DNA from: Methylobacterium sp. E-005
GTDB taxonomy: Bacteria > Pseudomonadota > Alphaproteobacteria > Rhizobiales > Beijerinckiaceae
Assembly: GCF_022829725.1 (NCBI RefSeq)
Contig: NZ_JAKSYG010000045.1
Coordinates: forward strand, 1 to 64,000
Direction: 5' to 3'
DNA length: 64,000 nt
Shown here one piece after another: positions 28,986 through 36,837 of the stretch. Every line of letters begins with the position of its first letter. The stretch's first letter is position 1. The translations under genes were made by a program, and so were the position numbers. The notes below the pieces were generated by a model, which did no database searches, was not told the origin of the DNA, and saw only the letters and a program-made list of their open reading frames with translations.

Positions 28986-30047
28986 TCAGGTCGGCAGCCG
29001 ACGGCCGGTGGCGGCGTCGAACAGATGCACGCGGTTCGGGCGCAGAAACACGGTCTCGCCCGGACGCTCGGTCACGCGCTCGCGCAGGACGCAGGTAAGA
29101 TCCTGGCCGACCGCCCGCACGGCCAGCATGGTCTCCGAGCCGGTGGGTTCCACGACGACCACCTCTGCGGCGATCCCATCCGGCGCGAGGTCGAAGTGCT
29201 CGGGGCGGATCCCGAGGATCAGCGGCTTCCCTTCAACCCCGGCCGGCGCGTCGGTCAGCGGGACGGTCAGGCCCGTATCGGTGACAAAGGTCAGGCGGCC
29301 GTTCGACCGGATCCGGCCCGACAGGAAATTCATGGCCGGCGAGCCGATGAAGCCCGCGACGAACAGATTGTCGGGCCGGTCGTAGAGGTCGAGTGGCGGG
29401 CCGATCTGCTCGACGACCCCGTCGTGCATCACCACGATCCGGTCAGCCATGGTCATGGCCTCGATCTGGTCGTGGGTCACGTAGATCGTCGTCGTCTTCA
29501 GGCGCTGATGCAGCTCCTTGATCTCGGTGCGCATGGCGACGCGCAGCTTGGCGTCGAGGTTCGAGAGTGGCTCGTCAAACAGGAAGACCTGCGGATCGCG
29601 CACGATCGCCCGCCCCATGGCGACGCGCTGGCGCTGCCCGCCGGAGAGCTGGCGGGGATAGCGGTCGAGGAGGTGGGTCAGCCCGAGAATCTGCGCGGCC
29701 CGATTGACCCGCAGGTCGATCTCGGAGGCCTGCGCCTTCCGGATGCGCATCGAGAACGCCATGTTCTCGCGCACCGTGAGGTGCGGATAGAGCGCATAGT
29801 TCTGGAACACCATCGCGATGTCCCGCTCCTTGGGCGGCACATCGTTCACGACCCGCTCGCCGATGCGGATCTCGCCCCCGGAGATGTTCTCCAGCCCGGC
29901 GATCATGCGCAGAAGCGTTGACTTCCCGCAGCCCGACGGGCCGACAAGGATCACGAATTCCCCATCGCGGATGTCAACCGACACGCCGTGGAGGATGTTC
30001 GTCGATCCGAAAGCCTTGCGTACCTCGCGGATTCCCACCGAGGCCAT
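28986..30047 (-). CDS. Sugar ABC transporter ATP-binding protein (MalK/UgpC/MsmX class)
   Basis: 353 residues: Walker [20 protein letters not shown], the Q-loop in [15 protein letters not shown], signature [19 protein letters not shown], Walker [17 protein letters not shown], switch [15 protein letters not shown], and C-terminal TOBE/MalK domains from about residue 240. It is the first gene of the importer operon, 74 bp ahead of the binding protein. It lies opposite the XylX-like gene, across a 251-bp promoter region. Confidence 0.92.
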   Translation of the reverse strand: MASVGIREVRKAFGSTNILHGVSVDIRDGEFVILVGPSGCGKSTLLRMIAGLENISGGEIRIGERVVNDVPPKERDIAMVFQNYALYPHLTVRENMAFSMRIRKAQASEIDLRVNRAAQILGLTHLLDRYPRQLSGGQRQRVAMGRAIVRDPQVFLFDEPLSNLDAKLRVAMRTEIKELHQRLKTTTIYVTHDQIEAMTMADRIVVMHDGVVEQIGPPLDLYDRPDNLFVAGFIGSPAMNFLSGRIRSNGRLTFVTDTGLTVPLTDAPAGVEGKPLILGIRPEHFDLAPDGIAAEVVVVEPTGSETMLAVRAVGQDLTCVLRERVTERPGETVFLRPNRVHLFDAATGRRLPT

Positions 30048-30298
30048 GCTTCCTCCCGATCAAGGCCGCTCTGTCGGCGGCTCTATGAATGCAGTACACG
30101 GGAGCGTGAGCGGGAAAGCAAGCCGTCACTTTGGCGATCCTGAAGAATATTCCGGTTCTGTCATTTTGCCGGATAGGAACAGGTGACGAGCGTGGTCGCC
30201 GTGAAACACCGCGCAAGCCCCGCACGCGTTCCGGAATGCTATGCCAGCGTCGCCCCGGCCCGGAAGAAGGCCGCGGCTCAGGCGGGAAAGGATGCACC

Positions 30299-31492
30299 AT
30301 GTCGTTATCCGGTTTGAACGCGCAGGCGATCCTACCCGTCGACGGGTGCAGCGGCGCCCTTGTCGGCCGGGTCTGGCGGCCGGACGCGCAGGGTCCCAGC
30401 GTCGTGGCGATCCGCGCCGATGCGTCGGGCGAGGCGCGGGTGATCGACGTCACGCCCCGCCTGCCGACCGTGAGCGACCTGTGCGAGCAGCGTGATCCGG
30501 CCGCCGCCCTGCGCGGAGCCGAGGGCGAGGATCTGGGCAGCCTCGACGCAATCTTGGTTAATACGCCGCCGGACGACCGCGATCCGAATCGGCCCTGGCT
30601 CCTCGCCCCTGTCGATCTCCAGGCTCTCAAGGCGGCCGGCGTCACCTTCGCGACCTCCATGCTGGAGCGGGTGATCGAGGAGCGCGCGCGTGGTGACCTT
30701 GCCGCCGCAGCGGCGATCCGAGCCGAGGTCGTGCGTCTGGTCGGCCAGGACCTGCGCCGGTTGAAGCCCGGCTCGGCCGAGGCGATGGCGCTCAAGGAGG
30801 TGCTGGTCGCGCAGGGCGCCTGGAGCCAGTACCTGGAGGTCGGCATCGGCCCGGATGCCGAGATTTTCACCAAGGCGCAGCCGCTCTCGGCGGTGGGTTG
30901 CGGGGCGGATGCGGGCCTGCACCCGGATTCGCACTGGAACAATCCGGAGCCCGAGGTGGCGCTCGCCGTCGCCTCCGATCAGCGGATCGTCGGCGCGACG
31001 CTCGCCAACGACGTCAATTTGCGCGACTTCGAGGGGCGCTCAGCGCTGCTCCTCGGCAAGGCCAAGGACAACAACGCCTCCTGCGCGCTGGGGCCGTTCC
31101 TGCGGCTGTTCGACGAGACCTTCGATCTCGACACCATCCGGCGCACCACCGTGACGCTGGAGGTGACCGGTCCCGACGGCTTCCGCATGGCGGGCACGTC
31201 CCCGCTCGCCGAGATCAGCCGCGATCCCGACGAGCTGGTGGCGGCCCTGATGGGCCACACGCATCAGTACCCGGACGGCGCGCTGCTGCTCCTCGGGACG
31301 ATGTTCGCGCCGATCCAGGATCGGCACGGGCCCGGTCTCGGCTTCACCCATGTCGAGAACGACAGCGTCGTGGTGGCGAGCCCTGAACTCGGGAGCCTCG
31401 TCAACCGCATGCGCCCCTGCGATGCCTGCGAGCCCTGGACCTTCGGGGCTCGCGCCCTGATGCGCAATCTCGCGGCGCGGGGCTTTCTGTGA
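30299..31492 (+). CDS. Fumarylacetoacetase-fold enzyme, XylX-like 2-keto-3-deoxy-acid dehydratase
   Basis: 397 residues of the FAH superfamily. The metal-binding Glu-x-Glu is in SHWNNPEPEVAL near residue 220. Other landmarks are GVTFATSMLERVIEERARGD, ANDVNLRDFEGRSALLLGKA, GHTHQYPDGALLLLGTMFAP and WTFGARALMRNL at the end. As I recall Caulobacter XylX, 2-keto-3-deoxy-D-xylonate dehydratase of the Weimberg pathway, this is the same subfamily, so the likely reaction is dehydration of a 2-keto-3-deoxy sugar acid. I chose ATG 30299; the frame is open to 30131. It is divergent from the sugar importer and 48 bp ahead of the FAD dehydrogenase. Confidence 0.8.
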   Translation: MSLSGLNAQAILPVDGCSGALVGRVWRPDAQGPSVVAIRADASGEARVIDVTPRLPTVSDLCEQRDPAAALRGAEGEDLGSLDAILVNTPPDDRDPNRPWLLAPVDLQALKAAGVTFATSMLERVIEERARGDLAAAAAIRAEVVRLVGQDLRRLKPGSAEAMALKEVLVAQGAWSQYLEVGIGPDAEIFTKAQPLSAVGCGADAGLHPDSHWNNPEPEVALAVASDQRIVGATLANDVNLRDFEGRSALLLGKAKDNNASCALGPFLRLFDETFDLDTIRRTTVTLEVTGPDGFRMAGTSPLAEISRDPDELVAALMGHTHQYPDGALLLLGTMFAPIQDRHGPGLGFTHVENDSVVVASPELGSLVNRMRPCDACEPWTFGARALMRNLAARGFL

Positions 31493-31540
31493 CAGAGCAG
31501 CGGGCTCCTGCCCCCAACCGTTCCCGTTGAGATCCCGCCG

Positions 31541-32908
31541 ATGACGCATGCCGCCCTCCTCGACCGCCTCGCCGCGATCGTCGGACCGTCCGGCCTCGTC
31601 ACCGGCGACGAGTTGCACCAGCGCTCGGCGAACTGGACGCGGCCCACCGAGCCCTGCGCGGCCTTCGCGCTGGTCCGCCCGCGCAGCACCGGTGAGGTGA
31701 GTGGCGTATTGGCGGCCTGCCACGCGGCGGGGGTCGCGGTGGTTCCGCGCGGCGGCGCGACCGGCCTCGTCGACGGGACTCTCTGCGCCCCCGACGAGAT
31801 CACGCTCTCCACCGAGCGCATGACCGGGATCGAGCCGGTGGATCCGCTCGGCATGACCGTCGTGGTCGGCACCGGCGCCACCCTCGAAAGCGTGCAGAAC
31901 GCGGCCACCGAGAGCGGCCTGTTCTTCCCCCTCGACCTCGGCGCCCGGGGCTCGGCGACCATCGGCGGCGCGATCTCGACCAATGCCGGCGGGTTGCGGG
32001 TCCTGCGCTACGGCATGATGCGCGAGATGGTCCTGGGCCTCGAAGCCGTGCTCGCCGACGGTACGGTGGTTTCGTCGATGCGTCCGCTGATCAAGAACAA
32101 CACCGGGCTCGACCTGAAGCAGCTGTTCATCGGCACCGAGGGGACGCTCGGCATCGTCACGCGGGCGGTCCTGCGGCTGCGCCCTGAGCCGGCCGGGTAT
32201 GCCACCGCGCTGGTCGCATGCCCGGGCGTTGACGATGGTGCGCGGGTGCTGCGTGCGGCGCAGAGCGCCTTTCAGGGTCGGGTCTCGTCTTTCGAGGGGC
32301 TATGGCCGGACTTCTATCGCGTCATGACGGCGCCGGGGCGCGCCACCGCACCGCTCGTCCATGACTATCCGTTCTACGCCATCATTGAGGTGGAGTGCGT
32401 TTCGGAGGAATCCGAGCGGTTCCTGGGCCTGCTGGAGGGTCTGATGGGCGAGGGTACGATCCTCGACGCCGTCGTCGCCTCCTCCGAGGAGCAGCGCCGG
32501 GGCATGTGGCGCATCCGCGACCGGGTGGAACACCTCAACGCCGACGGGATCGATCGCGCCTTCGACGTCAGCGTGCCGCTGGCGAAGATGGACGGCTACG
32601 TGCGCGGTGCGCTGGAACGGCTCGGCGCCATCCCGGGCTGCCGGGCCGTGGTTTACGGCCATATCGGCGACAACAATCTGCACTGGAACACAACGCGCCT
32701 CGACGCCGCCGGCAACGCCGCGATCGACGCCGCGATCTATGAGCCGCTGGCTCCCCTCAACGGGTCGGTCTCGGCCGAACACGGGATCGGCCTGGAGAAG
32801 CGCGGGAAGCTGCCGCTGTCGCGCTCGCCCGACGAGATTGCGGCGATGCGGCTGATCAAGCGCGCGCTCGATCCGGACAACCGGCTGAATCCCGGCAAGA
32901 TCTTTTGA
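31541..32908 (+). CDS. FAD-linked D-2-hydroxyacid dehydrogenase (GlcD/D2HGDH class)
   Basis: 455 residues. The PCMH-type FAD domain (residues ~35-215) has VVPRGGATGLVDGTL, LDLGARGSATIGGAISTNAG and KQLFIGTEGTLGIVTRAVL. The FAD-oxidase C domain (residues ~220-455) has YGHIGDNNLHWNT, whose histidine and acidic residues bind metal and substrate, and NGSVSAEHGIGLEKRGKL. Relatives oxidise D-2-hydroxyglutarate, D-lactate or other D-2-hydroxy acids and pass electrons to a quinone or electron-transfer flavoprotein. It probably forms an operon with the XylX-like gene. Confidence 0.9.
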   Translation: MTHAALLDRLAAIVGPSGLVTGDELHQRSANWTRPTEPCAAFALVRPRSTGEVSGVLAACHAAGVAVVPRGGATGLVDGTLCAPDEITLSTERMTGIEPVDPLGMTVVVGTGATLESVQNAATESGLFFPLDLGARGSATIGGAISTNAGGLRVLRYGMMREMVLGLEAVLADGTVVSSMRPLIKNNTGLDLKQLFIGTEGTLGIVTRAVLRLRPEPAGYATALVACPGVDDGARVLRAAQSAFQGRVSSFEGLWPDFYRVMTAPGRATAPLVHDYPFYAIIEVECVSEESERFLGLLEGLMGEGTILDAVVASSEEQRRGMWRIRDRVEHLNADGIDRAFDVSVPLAKMDGYVRGALERLGAIPGCRAVVYGHIGDNNLHWNTTRLDAAGNAAIDAAIYEPLAPLNGSVSAEHGIGLEKRGKLPLSRSPDEIAAMRLIKRALDPDNRLNPGKIF

Positions 32909-32918
32909 GCTTGGCGCG

Positions 32919-33203
32919 ATGACGGTTCGGCTGGCGGTGCGGCTCACGCCCCGCGGCGGGCGCGACGCTGCCGAGGGCTGGGCCCGCGACGAGAAGGGCC
33001 AGTCCTACCTGAAGGCCCGCGTCGCCGCGCCGCCGGTGGAGGGCGCCGCCAACGCGGCGCTCGAGAAGCTGATCGCCAAAGCCTTCAAGGTCAGCCGCGG
33101 CTCGGTGCGGATCGTGTCGGGCGACCAGAGTCGCCTGAAGATCCTGGAGATCGACGGGATCGGGCAGGCGGATCTGGAGCGAGTGTTCGGCCAGCCCGGC
33201 TAA
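32919..33203 (+). CDS. DUF167 / YggU-family protein
   Basis: 94 residues, the whole domain: VRLTPRGGRDAAEGW at the N terminus, KARVAAPPVEGAANAALEKL in the middle and RIVSGDQSRLKILEI. It is a widespread small soluble protein of unknown function. It starts 10 bases after the FAD dehydrogenase stop, so it is carried on the same transcript. The family often sits behind unrelated genes, so no functional link is implied. Confidence 0.9.
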   Translation: MTVRLAVRLTPRGGRDAAEGWARDEKGQSYLKARVAAPPVEGAANAALEKLIAKAFKVSRGSVRIVSGDQSRLKILEIDGIGQADLERVFGQPG

Positions 33204-33215
33204 CCCGCCGAGCCG
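33197..33215. terminator. Weak hairpin at the convergent yggU / BKACE junction
   Basis: CGGCT-N9-AGCCG spans the yggU stop codon. The stem is 5 bp and there is no T-run. Confidence 0.25.
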
Positions 33216-33237
33216 TTGCCAACAGCCAGACGCAGCC

Positions 33238-34167
33238 TCAGAACGCGACCTTGTCGCCCCCCTTCAGCGCCAGCATCTCGCGTGCCTCGTCGGGCGAGGC
33301 CACCGCGAGCCCCAGCCCCTCGATGATCGACCGGACCCGTCGGACCTGCGTGGCATTGGTCTCGGCGAGCTTGCCCGGCCCGTCCCAGAGACTGTCCTCC
33401 AGCCCGACGCGGACATGTCCACCCATCGCGGCCGCCATGGCGGCGATGTTCATCTGGTTGCGGCCTGCGCCTAGCACCGACCACCGATATTGATCGCCGA
33501 ACAGTCGATCGGCGGTACGCTTCATGTGCATCACGTCGTCCGGATGCGCGCCGATCCCGCCCTGAAGCCCGAACACCGTCTGGATGAACAGGGGCGCCTG
33601 TACGAGGCCGCGATCGAAAAAGTATTTCAGGTTGTAAAGGTGCGCGGTGTCATAGCATTCGAACTCGAATTTCGTGCCGTTCGGCCCGCAGGTCGTCAGG
33701 ATATGCTCGATCTGGCCGAACGTGTTGCGGAAGATGATGTCCTTGTTGCCGAGGTAGTCCCGCTCCCACTGGTGCTTCAGATCCTTGAACCGGTCCAGCA
33801 TGCCGAACAGCCCGAAATTCATCGAGCCGAGATTCAGGGAGGCGACCTCCGGCTTGAACGTGGCGGCCGGGCGCACACGCTCCTCGATCGACATGGTCGG
33901 TGCGCCGCCGGTCGTGATGTTCACCACACAGGAGGACCGCTGCTTGATCACCGGCAGGAACGGGGCGAAGGCCTCCGGCGATTGATCGGGTTGGCCCGTC
34001 TCTGGGTTGCGGGCGTGCAGGTGAACGATGGCCGCCCCGGCCTCGGCGGCCCCAATGGCCGCATCGGCGATTTCTTCCGGGGTGACCGGCAGGTACGGTG
34101 ACATGCTTGGCGTGTGAATCGCGCCGGTCACCGCGCAGGTGATAATGACTTTCCGCTGTGCGGCCAT
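33238..34167 (-). CDS. BKACE-family beta-keto acid cleavage enzyme (DUF849)
   Basis: 309 residues, the standard length, from ATG 34167 (MAAQRKVIITCAVTGAIHTP). The zinc site is complete: the His-Leu-His pair in AAIVHLHARNPETGQP near residue 45 and the Glu in HVRVGLEDSLWDG near residue 255, preceded by the expected Arg. The family condenses a beta-keto acid with acetyl-CoA to give acetoacetate and a new CoA thioester. Substrates range from 3-keto-5-aminohexanoate to dehydrocarnitine. The partner dehydrogenase ends 2 bases upstream and would supply the beta-keto acid. Confidence 0.9.
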   Translation of the reverse strand: MAAQRKVIITCAVTGAIHTPSMSPYLPVTPEEIADAAIGAAEAGAAIVHLHARNPETGQPDQSPEAFAPFLPVIKQRSSCVVNITTGGAPTMSIEERVRPAATFKPEVASLNLGSMNFGLFGMLDRFKDLKHQWERDYLGNKDIIFRNTFGQIEHILTTCGPNGTKFEFECYDTAHLYNLKYFFDRGLVQAPLFIQTVFGLQGGIGAHPDDVMHMKRTADRLFGDQYRWSVLGAGRNQMNIAAMAAAMGGHVRVGLEDSLWDGPGKLAETNATQVRRVRSIIEGLGLAVASPDEAREMLALKGGDKVAF

Positions 34168-34169
34168 GA

Positions 34170-35093
34170 TCAATCCTCGTGTGAAGCTTTGTGGGCGCGG
34201 AGCGCTGCCAGCCGCGCATCGCGGCGACGCATGCGGGCGGGCAGATCGGTTCTGGCCGGCCATTGGGCGAGGATCGCCTCGGTGGCCGGCGTCTCGTAGA
34301 CCGAGGGCGGTGCGGGATCAGCTGCAAGGCGCTTGTAGAAATCGGTGTAGCGCATGCAGTAATCGGCGATGCCGCCCGGGGCGTTCAGCTCAATCGTCTC
34401 GAACGGGCCCATGAAGCTCCAGCGCAGACCCAGCCCGTCCGAGACGGTGCGGTCGAGGTCCTGCGGGGTCACGTAGCCGTCGGCGACCAGGCGGAACGCC
34501 TCCGCCAGCAGCGCACCCTGCAGTCGATTGAGGATGAACCCCTCGATCTCCTTCCGCACGGTGATCGGCACTTGGCCGATCTGCGTGTAGACCGCCCGGG
34601 CCCGAGCGAGTGCGTCGGGTGCGGTCCAGGGGGCGCCGGAAATTTCCACCAGCGGGATCAGATGCGGTGGGTTCACCGGGTGGCCGATCAGGCAGCGCGC
34701 CCGACCCGGCAGCGCTTCGGTGAACAGGGAACACCGGATCGCCGAGGACGATGAGGCCAAAATGGCCTCGACGGGCGCCTGCGCGTCGAGTTCGGCGAAC
34801 AGCGCCTGCTTGGCGGCGAGCGTTTCCGGACCGTTTTCCTGGACGAAACCGACCCCTTCCAGGCACTCCGCGAGGCTCGCCGAGGACCGGATTCGGCGCC
34901 CGGCGGCGTCCGGTTCGGGGCACAGCCCGTTTCCCGCAAGGACATGAAGCCCCTCGACGCAGAGCGGGAGCGCCGCTTCGGCAACCCCGTCGGCGGCGTC
35001 GAACAGGCGCACGTCCCAACCGGCGCGGGCGAAGATCATCGCCCAGGACCGGCCGATCAGACCGACGCCCACGATCGCGACGCTGCCGGTCAT
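34170..35093 (-). CDS. 3-hydroxyacyl-CoA dehydrogenase-fold dehydrogenase (CRYL1-like)
   Basis: 307 residues. The N-terminal Rossmann motif is VAIVGVGLIGRSWAMIFARAG. The catalytic region SSSSAIRCSLF plus GHPVNPPHLIPLVEI contains the active-site His. The C-terminal domain reads LRWSFMGPFETIELNAPGG, close to what I remember of lambda-crystallin / L-gulonate 3-dehydrogenase and also related to carnitine dehydrogenases. It oxidises a 3-hydroxy acid to the 3-keto acid with NAD. It is in one operon with BKACE (2-base gap) and divergent from a GntR gene. Confidence 0.88.
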   Translation of the reverse strand: MTGSVAIVGVGLIGRSWAMIFARAGWDVRLFDAADGVAEAALPLCVEGLHVLAGNGLCPEPDAAGRRIRSSASLAECLEGVGFVQENGPETLAAKQALFAELDAQAPVEAILASSSSAIRCSLFTEALPGRARCLIGHPVNPPHLIPLVEISGAPWTAPDALARARAVYTQIGQVPITVRKEIEGFILNRLQGALLAEAFRLVADGYVTPQDLDRTVSDGLGLRWSFMGPFETIELNAPGGIADYCMRYTDFYKRLAADPAPPSVYETPATEAILAQWPARTDLPARMRRRDARLAALRAHKASHED

Positions 35094-35142
35094 GACGGCC
35101 CTCCCCGGATCTCATGCAGGCCGGCATGGCTGCTCGGGCGCT

Positions 35143-35157
35143 GTGATCACAGATCAC
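35143..35157. promoter_or_regulatory. Candidate GntR/FCD operator
   Basis: GTGATC-ACA-GATCAC is a perfect 6-bp inverted repeat with a 3-base spacer in the 100-bp divergent region between the CRYL1-like gene and the GntR gene. The geometry matches FCD-type GntR sites, which are symmetric around three bases. It is the natural site for autoregulation and control of both transcripts. Confidence 0.5.
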
Positions 35158-35193
35158 TAGCGGGATCGATCCGGTTTCGTCTAGTCTCCGGCG

Positions 35194-35907
35194 ATGGAGT
35201 CCCTGGCGGCCCTGGCCGACCTCCCGCAGCTGGATCGACGAACCCTCACCGACACCGCCTACGCGGCGCTCGCGGATCTCCTGGCCTCGGGTCGGCTCGC
35301 CCCCGGCGATAAGCTGTCCCTGCGCCGGAGCGCGGCGGCTTTCGGGGTCTCGGTCATGCCCGTCCGCGAGGCCGTGAGCCGCCTCGTCGCCGAGGGGGTC
35401 CTCGAAGTGGCCCCGGCGCGAATCATCCGCGTGCCGATCATGGGCGCGGAGGCATTTTGGTGCCTCGCCGAAACACGCATCGCCGTCGAAGGCTTCGCGG
35501 CCGCCCGCGCCGCGGACCGCCGGACGGAGGCCGAGCTCGACACGATCCGCCAGGTCGAGACGGCGTTCCGGGCCGAGGCGGAATCCCGTGAGCCTGATCG
35601 GATCCGGGCCGTCCAGCTTAACCGCGACCTGCACTTCGCTATCTACGGCGCATGCGGTTTGCCGCCGCTTTTGGAGATCATCGGCCGCCTTTGGTTGAAG
35701 GCCGGCCCGGTCATCAATCTCGATTTACGCGCCTGCCCGGAGCGCCTGCATCAGGGCTTCGCACTCAAGCGCCACGCCGAAGCCCGCGCTGCGATCGAGG
35801 CGCGCGACGGCCCGGCCGCCGCCGCCGCTATTGCCGCCGACATCCGCGCGGCGGCCGACTTCATCCTGTCCCGCGGCACATTGCGGGAGGAGCACGGAAA
35901 GGACTGA
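35194..35907 (+). CDS. GntR-family regulator, FCD subfamily
   Basis: 237 residues. The N-terminal winged helix (residues ~15-80) includes LASGRLAPGDKLSLRRSAAA and VSVMPVREAVSRLVAEGVLE. The C-terminal all-helical FCD effector domain has a metal/ligand set suggested by LNRDLHFAIYGACG and the His-containing FALKRHAEARAAIEARDG. FCD members sense carboxylic acids and usually repress adjacent catabolic genes. It is divergent from the BKACE operon and 2 bases ahead of the SDR gene. Confidence 0.88.
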   Translation: MESLAALADLPQLDRRTLTDTAYAALADLLASGRLAPGDKLSLRRSAAAFGVSVMPVREAVSRLVAEGVLEVAPARIIRVPIMGAEAFWCLAETRIAVEGFAAARAADRRTEAELDTIRQVETAFRAEAESREPDRIRAVQLNRDLHFAIYGACGLPPLLEIIGRLWLKAGPVINLDLRACPERLHQGFALKRHAEARAAIEARDGPAAAAAIAADIRAAADFILSRGTLREEHGKD

Positions 35908-35909
35908 TC

Positions 35910-36677
35910 ATGGATCTTGGACTGGCAGGCTCACGGGTCCTGGTCACCGCAGGCGCCGCGGGGATCGGCCGCGCGATCGTGGACGCGTTCCTGGAGGAAG
36001 GTGCGCGGGTCTTCGCTTGTGACATCGACCCGGAAGCCCTGGACAGCCTGCCAGCGGGCGTCGGGCGCATCGTCACCGACGTTGCGGACCGAGCCGCCGT
36101 TGCGGCGATGATGGACGCCGCGATCGATCATCTCGGTGGGCTCGACGTGCTCGTGAACAATGCCGGCATCGCCGGTCCGACCGGTCGCGTGGAGGAGATC
36201 GCCCCCGAGGAATGGGACCGCTGTCTCACTGTCTGTCTGACAAGCCAGTTCAACTGCGCGCGCCTCGCCGTGCCGCACCTCCGGCAGAGCGCCAACGCCT
36301 CAATCGTCAACCTCTCCTCGGCGGCGGGCAAATTCGGCTTCGCCCTGCGTAGCCCCTATGCGGCGGCGAAATGGGGCGTCATCGGCTTCACCAAGTCGCT
36401 TGCCATCGAACTGGGCGGCGACGGCATTCGGGTCAACGCAATCCTGCCGGGGCTGGTCGCAGGAGACCGCCAACGGCGGGTGCTTGAGGCGAAGGCGCAG
36501 CAGCAGGGCACCAGCTTCGCCGAGATGGAGGCGCGCGCGTTCTCATTCGTCTCGATCAAGGATTACGTCACCGCCCGCCAGCTCGCTGACCAGATCTTGC
36601 TGCTCTGCTCTGAGCGGGGCCGGACCATCTCCGGCCAAGCCATTTCGATCGACGGGGATACGCGGATGCTGTCGTGA
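35910..36677 (+). CDS. Short-chain dehydrogenase/reductase
   Basis: 255 residues, classical SDR. The cofactor motif reads VTAGAAGIGRAIV (TAGxxxGIG instead of TGxxxGIG). Other features are an acidic residue after the second strand (ACDIDPEAL, favouring NAD), LVNNAGIAGP, catalytic Ser in NLSSAAGKFG, and Tyr/Lys in SPYAAAKWGVIG. The C terminus GQAISIDGDTRMLS is normal. It starts 2 bases after the GntR stop, so the two are co-transcribed. It probably oxidises a hydroxyl of the same substrate class as the BKACE operon. Confidence 0.9.
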   Translation: MDLGLAGSRVLVTAGAAGIGRAIVDAFLEEGARVFACDIDPEALDSLPAGVGRIVTDVADRAAVAAMMDAAIDHLGGLDVLVNNAGIAGPTGRVEEIAPEEWDRCLTVCLTSQFNCARLAVPHLRQSANASIVNLSSAAGKFGFALRSPYAAAKWGVIGFTKSLAIELGGDGIRVNAILPGLVAGDRQRRVLEAKAQQQGTSFAEMEARAFSFVSIKDYVTARQLADQILLLCSERGRTISGQAISIDGDTRMLS

Positions 36678-36787
36678 CATCAGGGCCGCCCGGCTCGGTC
36701 CGGCCGTCACCGATCCGGTGTCGCTCGGCCAGTATCGCGCCGGATGCGCGCAGGGCGCACGCGGCGATTCCCGAGCGGCTGAATTTT

Positions 36788-36797
36788 GAATACATTC
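36788..36797. promoter_or_regulatory. Possible short operator upstream of the YdiJ-like gene
   Basis: GAAT-AC-ATTC lies in an AT-rich patch 41 bp before the GTG start of the dehydrogenase gene. Its ATACAT core recurs in the dctP promoter region. Short and weak. Confidence 0.2.
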
Positions 36798-36837
36798 GCC
36801 GTCAGGTGGTTCCGGACCATCGCGGGAGGATGCGGAC

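Noticed and set aside
30151..30173. TCCGG-N13-CCGGA in the promoter between the sugar importer and the XylX-like gene
   Set aside because: Only 5-bp arms of CG-rich sequence; too likely by chance to call an operator.
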